A stretch of 29,961 bases of DNA from Alphaproteobacteria bacterium UBA4588 (GCA_002387605.1 DGJU01000082.1:6878-36838); one strand, 5' to 3'. Shown: positions 7,249-15,051, numbered from the stretch's first letter. Notes: generated by a model from the letters alone, not told the origin. Numbers and translations are program-made.

Positions 7249-7824
7249 TCAGGAAATTGCGATATCCCGCAGGTCTAGCGTACCCGACAAGAACAAATCA
7301 TCTTCACAATTTTCCAATTTAGTAATTGTCCCAAGGATAAGAGAGGCAAGTTTTAACTCAGCATCTCCTGCCTGCTCGCGCCGCCCTATATTACGGGCAA
7401 ATGCCGTAGCGAGCGTGCTGGCATCTAACTCATCAAAGGCAGAACTATAGGCTGCAAGGCGGCCCGCAAACGCTTCAGACATAATCTTAACCCGTTTGGC
7501 AACACCAAGGTCACCGACACCCATTTCGCGCAATGTAAGGTCCATATCTGCAAACATAATATCATAGAGTTTTTGGCTTATGTCTTGTGCACTCTGTGAT
7601 GCATCACCTTGCTGGCGCACAATTTTGCGCAAGCGATACATAACGAGCGATACACAAAGACAGAGCACATCAAACCGGCCATCAATGGTATCTTCGGCGC
7701 CATATTCCAGATAGAATGACGGCGTTCTGCTGGTTGACAACGCCATTTGATACAGCGCTTCAGCCGGCTCTCTGGTAGCATTATCTGATGTCTGTTTCCG
7801 TCGCGAAAATAATGAAAAAAGCAT
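7249..7824 (-). CDS. Ubiquinol-cytochrome c chaperone (CBP3-like) family protein
   Basis: The 191-residue product resembles the bacterial relatives of mitochondrial Cbp3/UQCC1, which assist cytochrome b and bc1-complex assembly. Visible marks are ALYQMALSTSRTPSFYLEYGAEDTIDGRFDVLCLCVSLVMYRL (residues 25-67), then LYDIMFADMDLTLREMGVGDLGVAKRVKIMSEAFAGR, the signature block of the family. There is no signal peptide; the start MLFSLFSRRK is basic and mildly hydrophobic, suggesting membrane contact from the cytosol. Position next to DUF177 and divergent from bamE is the standard alphaproteobacterial order. Its presence implies a bc1 complex encoded elsewhere. The AGGTG before the ATG is close but usable. 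Confidence 0.85.
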   Translation of the reverse strand: MLFSLFSRRKQTSDNATREPAEALYQMALSTSRTPSFYLEYGAEDTIDGRFDVLCLCVSLVMYRLRKIVRQQGDASQSAQDISQKLYDIMFADMDLTLREMGVGDLGVAKRVKIMSEAFAGRLAAYSSAFDELDASTLATAFARNIGRREQAGDAELKLASLILGTITKLENCEDDLFLSGTLDLRDIAIS

Positions 7825-7965
7825 TCACCTACCCAAAAAATTTGACCTACACGCCATCCCGCGGCAATTATACCCGTAATGAATGCCTTACGTCTATCAT
7901 AAGACATCACAAGAGCGTAGTTATCACTTATAAGAAATTGAAAATCAGCTTCTCTTCCCGATGAA

Positions 7966-8412
7966 ATGGCCCCTTTAATGAAACTTTTATCTCTGTTTTC
8001 CAGTCTTGCTCTTGTTATGAGCCTTACACTCTTTTCTGGATGCTCATCCCAAATATCAACGCATGGACATACCCTTGAGCAAGCCAAACTTGATTTACTT
8101 GTTCCAGGAGAGACAAGTCTTAGTGATGTTTTAATTATGTTTGGAAAGCCGAGTTTCGATGGCGCCTTCGGATCGAGGAAAATCTATTATAATAATCAAG
8201 TAATGGAAACAGAGGTTGCCGGATATTCAGAAACGGTAAGCCGTTCCTTGCTTGTTCTAACCCTTGATGAAAATGATATTCTTCAGGCATTAGAAATTCG
8301 GTCAATCGACGACGACATCGCGGTAACAAAGCTAGACGCTAAAACGCCTACACCAGGTGATAATTTCGGGGTAGCAGAGCAGATTTTCTCAAATATCGGA
8401 AAACCGCAATAG
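7966..8412 (+). CDS. bamE: Outer membrane lipoprotein, BamE/SmpA (OmlA) family
   Basis: BamE is a small lipoprotein of the outer-membrane beta-barrel assembly complex. The N-terminus is a lipoprotein signal with Lys6, a hydrophobic core and a cleavage site at LFSGC (Cys26; Phe at -3 is slightly unusual). The fold-defining part follows: LVPGETSLSDVLIMFGKPSF is the conserved G-x-T-x(2,3)-V-x(3)-G-x-P block of the SmpA/OmlA domain. Then come strands with IYYNNQVME and LLVLTLDENDILQALEI. A start at ATG 7978 would give a more typical 22-residue signal peptide; no clear ribosome binding site separates the two. It is divergent from the chaperone gene and ends in a T-run hairpin. Confidence 0.85.
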   Translation: MAPLMKLLSLFSSLALVMSLTLFSGCSSQISTHGHTLEQAKLDLLVPGETSLSDVLIMFGKPSFDGAFGSRKIYYNNQVMETEVAGYSETVSRSLLVLTLDENDILQALEIRSIDDDIAVTKLDAKTPTPGDNFGVAEQIFSNIGKPQ

Positions 8413-8415
8413 CCA

Positions 8416-8434
8416 GAGCAAGGCTCGCTTTTTT
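8416..8434 (+). terminator. Rho-independent terminator of bamE
   Basis: GAGC (8416-8419) pairs with GCTC (8423-8426) around AAG, followed by six T (8429-8434) just after the bamE stop. The stem is short but the T-run and position fit; it also separates bamE from convergent nusB. Confidence 0.5.
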
Positions 8435-8471
8435 AACCAGATGGCGCCCTTATCCAGTTTATTTCTGGCCT

Positions 8472-8999
8472 TTATTTCTGTGCCGCTAATTCTTCTGTCC
8501 GGAGAATACGGGCATGACGGTCCATAACAGCATTGATAAAGGCAACATCCGACTGGAAGACCTCTGCCATACCGGCATATTCTGATAGGACTGCCCGCAC
8601 AGGGATATGAGGCATATCCATTAATTCGCAGATGCCGGCGCGCAAAATACAAATATCATGTCGCGCCAGACGTTCGCGGCTCCAGCCCTCATCAAGCGAT
8701 TCGTCAATCATACGGTCGAGCAATTTTAATTGTGCATGCACACCCATTGTTAAGGCCTGAAAATGGTCTTCATCCAGCTTGTTCACTTTGAGCTGGCGGG
8801 CAATATCGTCAGCATAATGCGTGAGAAACTCAGGTATGGCTTCAAGAATATCTCGGCCTGTCATTTCTATCTCATAGCCAAGCTGAACAGTAGCAAGTCT
8901 TGCTGCAGCGCGCTTACGCACCGCTGTTGGGCGAAGATTTCCCTCACCTTTCTTAGCAGCTGTAGGGCTCGCTTTACTTGAAACTTTATCGCTACTCAT
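8472..8999 (-). CDS. nusB: Transcription antitermination factor NusB
   Basis: The 175-residue product is an all-helical NusB. With NusE it binds boxA RNA and supports antitermination of rRNA operons. Recognisable parts are RKRAAARLATVQLGYE, a central helix with LDRMIDESLDEGWSRERLARHDICILRAGICEL, and the ending PVRAVLSEYAGMAEVFQSDVAFINAVMDRHARILR. The family's usual 'NEAVEIAK..GFVNGVLD' motif is here as a variant. A basic, Ser/Lys-rich N-terminal tail of about 25 residues precedes the domain. Its start overlaps the ribH stop by 4 bases (ATGA), and ribH-nusB pairing is widespread. It is the last gene of the block. Confidence 0.95.
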   Translation of the reverse strand: MSSDKVSSKASPTAAKKGEGNLRPTAVRKRAAARLATVQLGYEIEMTGRDILEAIPEFLTHYADDIARQLKVNKLDEDHFQALTMGVHAQLKLLDRMIDESLDEGWSRERLARHDICILRAGICELMDMPHIPVRAVLSEYAGMAEVFQSDVAFINAVMDRHARILRTEELAAQK

Positions 9000-9451
9000 G
9001 ATGTACCTGCTGATAATAGCTGAGAGGTGAAATCTGCTTTCAGACGTGCCATAGCGAGCGCTGCCAGTGCAGCACCGCCGCCTTTATTAAGCTTGTCTTT
9101 ATCAGCGCGTTCCCATGCTTGTTCAGCATTTTCAACGGTAAGAATGCCATTGCCGATGGCAAGGTCATGCTGAATGCTAAGATCCATTAGCCCACGTGCT
9201 GATTCAGAACACACCGTATCATAATGGGATGTCTGCCCGCGAATAACACAGCCAAGCGCAACATATCCATCAAAATGGGTTTCGCTAAGATGTGCTGTTT
9301 TCAGCGCAGCAGGGATTTCAAGAGCGCCGGGGACAGAAATAATATCATAACTTACACCCTCTGCTTCAAGTGCCTGAACGGCGCCTGCGCGCTGGGCCGA
9401 CGCAAGGTCTTGATAGAACCCTGCCTCAATAATCAGAAAATGAAACGGCAT
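8996..9451 (-). CDS. ribH: 6,7-dimethyl-8-ribityllumazine synthase
   Basis: The enzyme condenses 5-amino-6-ribitylamino-uracil with 3,4-dihydroxy-2-butanone 4-phosphate, the penultimate riboflavin step. The core reads FHFLIIEAGFYQDLA, then the substrate-binding SVPGALEIPAAL and GCVIRGQTSHYDTVC, whose His is the usual catalytic His, and NGILTVENAEQA. From the ATG at 9451 the product has 151 residues, the normal size, with GGGA about 11 bases upstream. The frame is open to an ATG at 9586, but the added 45 residues are unlike the family, and the extra stretch overlaps the end of the ribB-like gene. The shorter start is therefore preferred. The stop overlaps nusB. Confidence 0.93.
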   Translation of the reverse strand: MPFHFLIIEAGFYQDLASAQRAGAVQALEAEGVSYDIISVPGALEIPAALKTAHLSETHFDGYVALGCVIRGQTSHYDTVCSESARGLMDLSIQHDLAIGNGILTVENAEQAWERADKDKLNKGGGAALAALAMARLKADFTSQLLSAGTS

Positions 9452-9539
9452 AGACGCAATATCCCTGCTTGTTAAATCAGACAAAATAGGCCTAAGCCGT
9501 CTCTTCAGCTCACCAGTAAGCCGAAATTTGCCTTTATTA

Positions 9540-10673
9540 TTATGAAATCGGCTTCCAGCCAGAAATCGATAGCCCATATCCATCAAGCCCGATAACAGTC
9601 GGTTTTGAATTGGATAGCAGCACCATATCCGTGATATTCAAATCATTCAATATCTGAGCGCCAACCCCGTAATCTCGAAGCTCGTGCGATCCAGACTTAT
9701 CGTCACCCATTCGCGTTGCAATAAGCTGGGACAAGCCTGACGATGCGCCATCTCTGAGCAAAACAATAACGCCGGCACCTTCATCTGCAATAATCTGCAT
9801 TGCACGCTGAAGCTCGCCATGACGCCGATGCGAACTCTCTTCGCCCAGCAAATCAACCATCAGGTCAAGCGCGTGCATCCGCACCAATACTGGTTTTTCA
9901 GTATCTACAGTGCCTTTGATCATCACCAGATGCTCAACCTCTGTAATATCATTACGATACACCATCAAACGCCAGCTACCACCAAACTCTGTTTCAATCA
10001 CAGTTTCAGTCAGCCGTGAGACAAGCGTTTCATTTCGGCGGCGCCACGCAATCAGATCAGCAATTGCACCAATTTTAAGGTCATGCTCCTCAGCAAAAGA
10101 GACAAGGTCTGACAAGCGGGCCATAGACCCATCATCTTTCATAATCTCACAAATCACACCTGACGGCGCGGTGCTACCGGCCAAACGCGCAATATCAACC
10201 ACGGCTTCTGTATGCCCGGCCCTGACCAATGTACCGCCATCACGCGCCACAAGCGGGAAGACATGGCCCGGTGTCGTAATATCGCGGTCATTGCAAAGAG
10301 GGTCGATGGCAGTCTGTATTGTCTGCGCTCTATCAGCTGCTGAAATACCGGTTGTCACGCCTTCGCGGGCTTCGATTGAGACGGTAAAGGCTGTTTGATG
10401 GCGTGACTGATTGCGCGTATCCATCATCGCAAGGCCTAATTCTTCGGTACGATCGCGTGTCAGAGCAAGGCAAATTAGTCCACGACCATATTTTGCCATG
10501 AAATTAACAGCCTCTGCATCCGCATATTCTCCGATGACGCATAAATCACCTTCATTTTCGCGATTCTGGTCATCAACAAGGATGAATAATTTTCCAAGAC
10601 GCGCATCTTCTATCACCTCTTCAATTGGTGACAGGCCCTCATCAGAGGTTATCGTAGGAGCGGATTGTGTCAT
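9540..10673 (-). CDS. ribB: 3,4-dihydroxy-2-butanone 4-phosphate synthase with degenerate GTP cyclohydrolase II domain (RibBX type)
   Basis: Residues 15-205 are a complete DHBP synthase, which makes 3,4-dihydroxy-2-butanone 4-phosphate from ribulose 5-phosphate. Key marks are DDQNRENEGDL (residues 34-44), TAFTVSIEA, TTGISAADRAQTI, PGHVFPL and the closing GHTEAVVDIARLAG. Residues from about 215 to 377 align with GTP cyclohydrolase II (RibA) in order and length. However, the zinc-binding cysteines are gone: the family's RVHSEC is RMHALD, and the SLRCDCG region is HRRHGEL. The second domain should therefore not open GTP. This 'RibB plus inactive RibA' form is known from many Proteobacteria, so the gene may be labelled ribBA automatically. 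It lies between ribE and ribH. Confidence 0.93.
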   Translation of the reverse strand: MTQSAPTITSDEGLSPIEEVIEDARLGKLFILVDDQNRENEGDLCVIGEYADAEAVNFMAKYGRGLICLALTRDRTEELGLAMMDTRNQSRHQTAFTVSIEAREGVTTGISAADRAQTIQTAIDPLCNDRDITTPGHVFPLVARDGGTLVRAGHTEAVVDIARLAGSTAPSGVICEIMKDDGSMARLSDLVSFAEEHDLKIGAIADLIAWRRRNETLVSRLTETVIETEFGGSWRLMVYRNDITEVEHLVMIKGTVDTEKPVLVRMHALDLMVDLLGEESSHRRHGELQRAMQIIADEGAGVIVLLRDGASSGLSQLIATRMGDDKSGSHELRDYGVGAQILNDLNITDMVLLSNSKPTVIGLDGYGLSISGWKPIS

Positions 10674-10687
10674 GTGAGTAAGACTAC

Positions 10688-11278
10688 CTATTTTTGTACC
10701 TGCAGAAGACGCGCCATATAACGCGCCAGCATATCGATTTCCATATTCAACACGGACCCGGTCTCAACCGCACCCAATGTTGTCTGCTGCCATGTATGGT
10801 CAATTATATTAACATTAAAATTACTTGGGCCTACTTCATTAACCGTGAGCGATACGCCGTCAAGACAAACCGACCCTTTTTCAGCAACAAAGCCAGCAAA
10901 TGCCGCGGGAATTTCGATATCTAACCGGTGAGAATCGTCGATCGCACTACATGCTGTTACTTGCGCTAGACAATCAACATGGCCTGAAACAATATGACCA
11001 CCAAGCTCATCGCCTACTTTGAGCGCACGTTCAAGATTGATTTGGCTGCCAACCTTCCAGCGTCCCAGTGATGTTCGAGACAGGGTTTCAGCCGAAACAG
11101 CAACAACAAAATGCCGCGCATCACGCTTGGTTACCGTAAGACAGACACCAGAGCATGCAATAGACGCCCCAATATCGATTACCTGACAGTCCCATGGTGT
11201 TGCAATGGTAAACACCCAGTCACCATCGGACTGAATATCCACGATTTCGCCGCGCGCTGTGATAATTCCGGTAAACAT
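10688..11278 (-). CDS. ribE: Riboflavin synthase, alpha subunit
   Basis: The 196-residue product performs the final riboflavin step, dismutation of two 6,7-dimethyl-8-ribityllumazine molecules. It has the two homologous lumazine-binding barrels. The first starts MFTGII and carries IACSGVCLTVT, ending near LGRWKVGSQINLERAL. The second starts GGHIVSGHVD and carries VCLDGVSLTVNEV, ending in IDHTWQQTTLG. A C-terminal helix mediates trimer contact. The length is standard. It lies 4 bp after ribD and 14 bp before the ribB-like gene, so it belongs to the same operon. Some annotators call this gene ribC. Confidence 0.96.
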   Translation of the reverse strand: MFTGIITARGEIVDIQSDGDWVFTIATPWDCQVIDIGASIACSGVCLTVTKRDARHFVVAVSAETLSRTSLGRWKVGSQINLERALKVGDELGGHIVSGHVDCLAQVTACSAIDDSHRLDIEIPAAFAGFVAEKGSVCLDGVSLTVNEVGPSNFNVNIIDHTWQQTTLGAVETGSVLNMEIDMLARYMARLLQVQK

Positions 11279-11282
11279 GGGA

Positions 11283-12476
11283 CTATCGCTCTTCTTTATC
11301 AGGGGCGGAATGGCGGGTTATTAAGCTATCAGACTGCCAACAGGACAAATTATCTCCTCCCAGATTAGCAGACCTAGTCCTTACATAAGTCGCAGTGGGG
11401 CCAAAATCCATAGTAGCATCCGAATTTATTCCGGCATTGGCTATCTTGCTCATCACGCTCGAAACACCCTCACCAAGAATTTCAGGACTTTTCAGCCAGT
11501 AAATCCTATCGGTAAGGCCTGCATGAAGAAAAGCAGTATTTAAGATTGTACCCGCTTCAATTAAGACATGCTGATAACCGCGCGATGCCAGAATCCCTGC
11601 AAGCCAGTCTAATTTTATGCTGCCATCACCCCGACAATGAATAAGTTCAACCCCGCATGCTGCAAGCGCGCTCAAACGCGTTCTATCAGCGGCGTCCCCA
11701 TGGATTATGAGCACCGGAATATCAGACGCATCACGCACAAGATGAGAGGAAAGTGGCACTCTGGCGCTACTATCCAGAATAATACGATGCGGCTGGTGGC
11801 CTATCCCCGGTACCCGGCAGGTCATTTGCGGGTTGTCTGCCAGAACTGTGCCACTACCAGTTAAAACAGCATCAACCCTACTGCGCAAATCATGCACAAA
11901 CCGCCGGGATACATCGCCCGTTAGCCAATATTGCTCGCCTGCAGCCTTAGCAATAAAGCCATCCTCACTTGTCGCAATCTTTGATGTAAAAAAAGGTCTG
12001 TTTTTCAGTTTATTATAAATAAAACCTGAAGTTATATCTAAAGCAAATTCTGTCATAAATTCAGATGCTATTTCAACAGATGCCGCACGCAAACACGCAA
12101 TCCCCTTGCCATTAACCCGTTCATCCGGATCGTTAAGAGCATAGACAAGGCGGGCAATGCCAGCATCGCGCAATGCCTCTGCACAAGGCGGTGTCTTGCC
12201 ATGATGCGCGCAAGGCTCAAGGGTAACATAAGCTGTGCCGCCGACTACCCTATGCGCCAGCCCTGCAGACCCTGCCTCAGCAAGTGCGACAGCCTCCGCA
12301 TGGGGCCTTCCGTTAGGCTTCGTATGCCCTGCGGCGATAAGCTTATTATCAGGGGAGATAAGAACGCAGCCAACCGGCGGATTAGTGCCTGTCCTGCCCT
12401 CGGCTTTGCGCGCTTCTGCCAGAGCCGCCCGCATCCAGCGTTTGTCGTTTTCATGCTGTCCTATAACAGAACTCAC
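11283..12476 (-). CDS. ribD: Bifunctional riboflavin deaminase/reductase RibD
   Basis: The 397-residue product combines two riboflavin-pathway enzymes. The N-terminal cytidine-deaminase-like domain (residues 12-150) has TNPPVGCVL, the zinc ligands His59 and catalytic Glu61 in HAEAVAL, and Cys89 and Cys98 in EPCAHHGKTPPC. The C-terminal reductase (about residues 155-385) begins RPFFTSKIATSEDGFIAK. It has the NADPH-binding SRVDAVLTGSGTVLADNP and the terminal half HVLIEAGTILNTAFL. The tail after residue 345 (YVRTRSANLGGDNLSCW) is more variable. It lies 6 bp after nrdR, the usual alphaproteobacterial pairing. Confidence 0.96.
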   Translation of the reverse strand: MSSVIGQHENDKRWMRAALAEARKAEGRTGTNPPVGCVLISPDNKLIAAGHTKPNGRPHAEAVALAEAGSAGLAHRVVGGTAYVTLEPCAHHGKTPPCAEALRDAGIARLVYALNDPDERVNGKGIACLRAASVEIASEFMTEFALDITSGFIYNKLKNRPFFTSKIATSEDGFIAKAAGEQYWLTGDVSRRFVHDLRSRVDAVLTGSGTVLADNPQMTCRVPGIGHQPHRIILDSSARVPLSSHLVRDASDIPVLIIHGDAADRTRLSALAACGVELIHCRGDGSIKLDWLAGILASRGYQHVLIEAGTILNTAFLHAGLTDRIYWLKSPEILGEGVSSVMSKIANAGINSDATMDFGPTATYVRTRSANLGGDNLSCWQSDSLITRHSAPDKEER

Positions 12477-12482
12477 AGCATC

Positions 12483-12932
12483 CTACTTACGCAATTCGTT
12501 GACAAATTCTTCAAAATCGCCGGCATCTTCGAAATTTTTATAAACGGAGGCATACCGAATATAGCCAACCTTATCCAAGGCCAGCAGTGCCTTCATGACC
12601 AAAGACCCGATATAATCAGATGTCACGTCAGCCTCGCCCGTCGATTCCAGTTTACGCACAATCTCATTAATGGCCATTGCAACGTCATTTTCATGAGCCG
12701 CGCGCTTTCGAAGCGCAATGGTGAAGGAGCGTTCCAGCTTTTCCCGGCTAAAGATAACCTTTCGTCCATCCCGCTTCATCACTGATATTTCACGCAATTG
12801 AACCCGCTCAAAGGTGGTAAAACGTGCATCGCACGCACCGCACTGACGCCGCCGCCTTATCGATGCCCCATCTTCTGAGGGACGCGAATCCTTAACTTGG
12901 GTATCTTCGGACCGGCAAAATGGACACAACAT
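12483..12932 (-). CDS. nrdR: Transcriptional repressor NrdR
   Basis: NrdR represses ribonucleotide reductase genes in response to nucleotide state. The 149-residue product has the N-terminal zinc ribbon Cys3-x2-Cys6 and Cys31-x2-Cys34 (MLCPFC, RQCGAC), then FTTFERVQLREISVMKRDGRK, which opens the ATP-cone domain. Both domains and the length are standard. It stands between glyA and ribD, a conserved order in Alphaproteobacteria. The 64-bp gap from glyA is enough for its own promoter, but I could not identify one. Confidence 0.96.
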   Translation of the reverse strand: MLCPFCRSEDTQVKDSRPSEDGASIRRRRQCGACDARFTTFERVQLREISVMKRDGRKVIFSREKLERSFTIALRKRAAHENDVAMAINEIVRKLESTGEADVTSDYIGSLVMKALLALDKVGYIRYASVYKNFEDAGDFEEFVNELRK

Positions 12933-12996
12933 TTCTTATGCTCCCGCACCATGTAGTATGGCACCTGTTGCAAACATACTCGTTCTAGATATCTAT

Positions 12997-14274
12997 CTAT
13001 TTATAGATTGGGAAGGCTCTGCACAAGTCCTGAACGTCTGAGCGAACCCGCGCTTCAATATCAGAATTATCATTTTGGTTCGATGCCAGTCCATCAAGAA
13101 CATCACCGATAAAATGGCCGATTTTCCGAAATTCGTCTTCGCCAAAGCCGCGTGTTGTCCCAGCCGGCGTACCAAGACGCACACCAGAGGTCACCATTGG
13201 CTTTTCAGGATCAAACGGAACGCCGTTTTTATTACAGGTAATCCCTGCATTTTCCAAAGAGACTTCAGTGATATCACCGGTGAGACCCTTGGGGCGCAAA
13301 TCAACCAGAACAAGATGCGTATCCGTACCCCCAGAGACAAGGTCAACACCTCTATCAAGCAGGACTTCGCCCAGAACACGGGCGTTTGTGACAACATTCT
13401 GGATATAGGTTCCGAATTCCGGCTTAAGCGCTTCACCAAACGCAACCGCTTTACCAGCAATAGCATGCATTAACGGGCCACCTTGAAGACCTGGGAATAC
13501 CGCTGAATTGATTTTTTTGCCAAGCGCTTCGTCATTGGTAAGGATAATCCCGCCCCGTGCCGCTCTCAGTGTTTTGTGGGTTGTTGATGTAACAATATCG
13601 GCGTGCGGTAGAGGGCTTTGATGAACACCAGCAGCCACAAGACCGGATATATGGGCCATATCAACCATTAGCAAGGCGCCAACTGAATCAGCAACCCGGC
13701 GGAAAGCGGCAAAATCAAGCTCACGCGGATAAGCCGACGCCCCCGCAACAATAAGCTTGGGGCGATGTTCTTCGGCAAGCGCTTGAACATCATCAAAATT
13801 TACCTGACCTGTTTGTTTATCAACGCCATATTGGACCGCATTAAACCATTTACCCGACAGATTCGGGCGTGCCCCATGGGTTAAATGCCCACCAGCTTCC
13901 AAAGACATCCCCAGAACCGTATCGCCCGGCTGCAATAGCGCCAAGAAAACAGCCTGATTTGCCTGTGCACCAGAATGCGGCTGCACATTAACAAAAGAAC
14001 AGTTGAAAAGCTTTTTTGCCCGCTCAATCGCCAGCGTTTCAACAACATCAATATGTTCACACCCGCCATAATAACGGCGCCCTGAATAGCCTTCAGCATA
14101 TTTATTTGTCAGAACAGAGCCTTGCGCTTCTAGAACAGCGTTAGAGACGATATTTTCTGATGCTATCATTTCTATCTGGTCCTGCTGGCGCATCATCTCA
14201 TCAGAGATAGCTGCCGCAATTTCAGGGTCAGTATCAGCAAGGGTGTTATTAAAGAACGCAGTTAAATCAGTCAT
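12997..14274 (-). CDS. glyA: Serine hydroxymethyltransferase
   Basis: This PLP enzyme interconverts serine and glycine with transfer of a one-carbon unit to tetrahydrofolate. In the 425-residue product the PLP lysine is Lys234 in VTSTTHKTLRAARGG. Other marks are MIASENIVS, NKYAEGYSGRRYYGGCEHID, VDMAHISGLVAAG and VTSGVRLGTPAGTTRG. The ATG at 14274 is preferred: AAGGA lies 7 bases upstream. The frame extends to a TTG at 14292, which has no support. The C-terminal extension is short and normal. A pair of AT-rich inverted repeats (12986-12995, 12995-13008) spans its stop codon. rpiB precedes it by 67 bp. Confidence 0.97.
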   Translation of the reverse strand: MTDLTAFFNNTLADTDPEIAAAISDEMMRQQDQIEMIASENIVSNAVLEAQGSVLTNKYAEGYSGRRYYGGCEHIDVVETLAIERAKKLFNCSFVNVQPHSGAQANQAVFLALLQPGDTVLGMSLEAGGHLTHGARPNLSGKWFNAVQYGVDKQTGQVNFDDVQALAEEHRPKLIVAGASAYPRELDFAAFRRVADSVGALLMVDMAHISGLVAAGVHQSPLPHADIVTSTTHKTLRAARGGIILTNDEALGKKINSAVFPGLQGGPLMHAIAGKAVAFGEALKPEFGTYIQNVVTNARVLGEVLLDRGVDLVSGGTDTHLVLVDLRPKGLTGDITEVSLENAGITCNKNGVPFDPEKPMVTSGVRLGTPAGTTRGFGEDEFRKIGHFIGDVLDGLASNQNDNSDIEARVRSDVQDLCRAFPIYK

Positions 14275-14341
14275 TAGATTGTCCTTGTACAAAAACAGTG
14301 TTGGGGGCGTGAAATAGGGGTGAAAAAATAGTTATTTATCG

Positions 14342-14788
14342 TTATGAAAGTAGCTCATCGGGCCGCGAAAGCTTGGTTACGCGACGCTCATGCCGGCCGC
14401 CTTCAAACGGTGTAGATAAAAATGTGTCGACGCAATCAAGAGCTGTCTGGATGCCGACCAGCCGCTCACCAAGGGCAAGTACATTGGCATTATTATGTTC
14501 ACGGCACAGCCGCGCTGCTGTCATATCGCTCACCAGTGCCGCCCGAATCCATGGATACCGGTTAACAGCAATCGAAATCCCAATACCAGACCCGCAAATT
14601 GCAATGCCTGACGCTGTATCATCCCCCTTCATGGCAGCCGCAAGCGCAGCGCCATAATCAGGGTAATCAACAGATGTTTTGTCATGTGGGCCAACATCTG
14701 TCACATCAAAGCCTTTTTCGGTTAGAAATGCCACGAGAGCCGCTTTTAGATCAAAACCGGCATGGTCAGACGCAAGATAAACAGTCAT
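14342..14788 (-). CDS. rpiB: Ribose-5-phosphate isomerase B
   Basis: The enzyme interconverts ribose 5-phosphate and ribulose 5-phosphate; ribulose 5-phosphate is the substrate of the RibB step encoded downstream. The 148-residue product shows the RpiB/LacAB marks: SDHAGFDLK (Asp8, His9), VDYPDYG, the catalytic Cys65 in ICGSGIGISI, and REHNNANVLALGER. The ATG has AGAGG directly upstream. It appears to open the transcription unit rpiB-glyA-nrdR-ribD-ribE-ribB-ribH-nusB, with a candidate promoter at 14830-14858. RpiB-glyA adjacency is common in this class. Confidence 0.96.
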   Translation of the reverse strand: MTVYLASDHAGFDLKAALVAFLTEKGFDVTDVGPHDKTSVDYPDYGAALAAAMKGDDTASGIAICGSGIGISIAVNRYPWIRAALVSDMTAARLCREHNNANVLALGERLVGIQTALDCVDTFLSTPFEGGRHERRVTKLSRPDELLS

Positions 14789-14829
14789 AGGCCTCTAATC
14801 CCTTTTTTCAGAACAAAATGGGGCCCTGC

Positions 14830-14858
14830 AAAATAGGGGGCACACATATGAGCAGCAA
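14830..14858 (-). promoter_or_regulatory. Candidate promoter of the rpiB-nusB unit
   Basis: On the minus strand TTGCTG (14853-14858) is followed, after exactly 17 bp, by TATTTT (14830-14835), about 42 bp before the rpiB ATG. Hexamers match the sigma-70 consensus 3/6 and 4/6, so the call is moderate. Confidence 0.35.
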
Positions 14859-15051
14859 AAAGCCGCATTCTTATCCGTATTATTCCGGTCTGTTTTATCA
14901 TAAATATCACAAACAGCCATGCGGCATTTTGAGGCGACAACCTTGCCGCCGCACCGCCCCTATTATGGCCGGCATCTTTTCTGTGCTATACCCCTTTTGT
15001 ATAATCATACGAAAGGTTTTAGGTAGCTTCGTGAAATTTTTATTCAAATAA
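14848..15051 (+). CDS. Possible small basic protein, 67 residues (uncertain)
   Basis: I do not recognise this product. An ATG at 14848 follows TAGGGGG by 7 bases. The 67-residue translation is rich in Lys, Arg, His and Tyr in its first 40 residues. It then has a hydrophobic stretch (APIMAGIFSVLYPFCIII) and a basic tail, so a small membrane-associated peptide is imaginable. Against it: no family resemblance, overlap with the likely rpiB promoter, and inverted repeats inside. For it: a plus-strand terminator about 100 bp downstream that otherwise has no plus-strand gene to serve. It may equally be non-coding. Confidence 0.2.
   Translation: MSSKKPHSYPYYSGLFYHKYHKQPCGILRRQPCRRTAPIMAGIFSVLYPFCIIIRKVLGSFVKFLFK
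14862..14925. repeat. Nested inverted repeats
   Basis: The outer arms GCCGCAT (14862-14868) and ATGCGGC (14919-14925) enclose inner arms CTGTTT (14890-14895) and AAACAG (14911-14916). As RNA this could form a two-tier stem. As DNA it could be an operator upstream of the rpiB promoter. Confidence 0.4.

Noticed and set aside
7578..8087. 169-codon minus-strand ORF
   Set aside because: Overlaps both the CBP3-like gene and the start of bamE in a wrong frame.
9910..10398. 162-codon plus-strand ORF
   Set aside because: Antisense to the DHBP synthase domain of the ribB gene; no independent support.
12201..12785. 194-codon plus-strand ORF
   Set aside because: It is antisense to ribD and nrdR, both unmistakable, and its translation resembles no family.
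12986..13008. AT-rich inverted repeats at the glyA stop as an NrdR box
   Set aside because: They do not match the NrdR box consensus, the arms are 5-6 bp, and AT-rich palindromes of that size are expected by chance.
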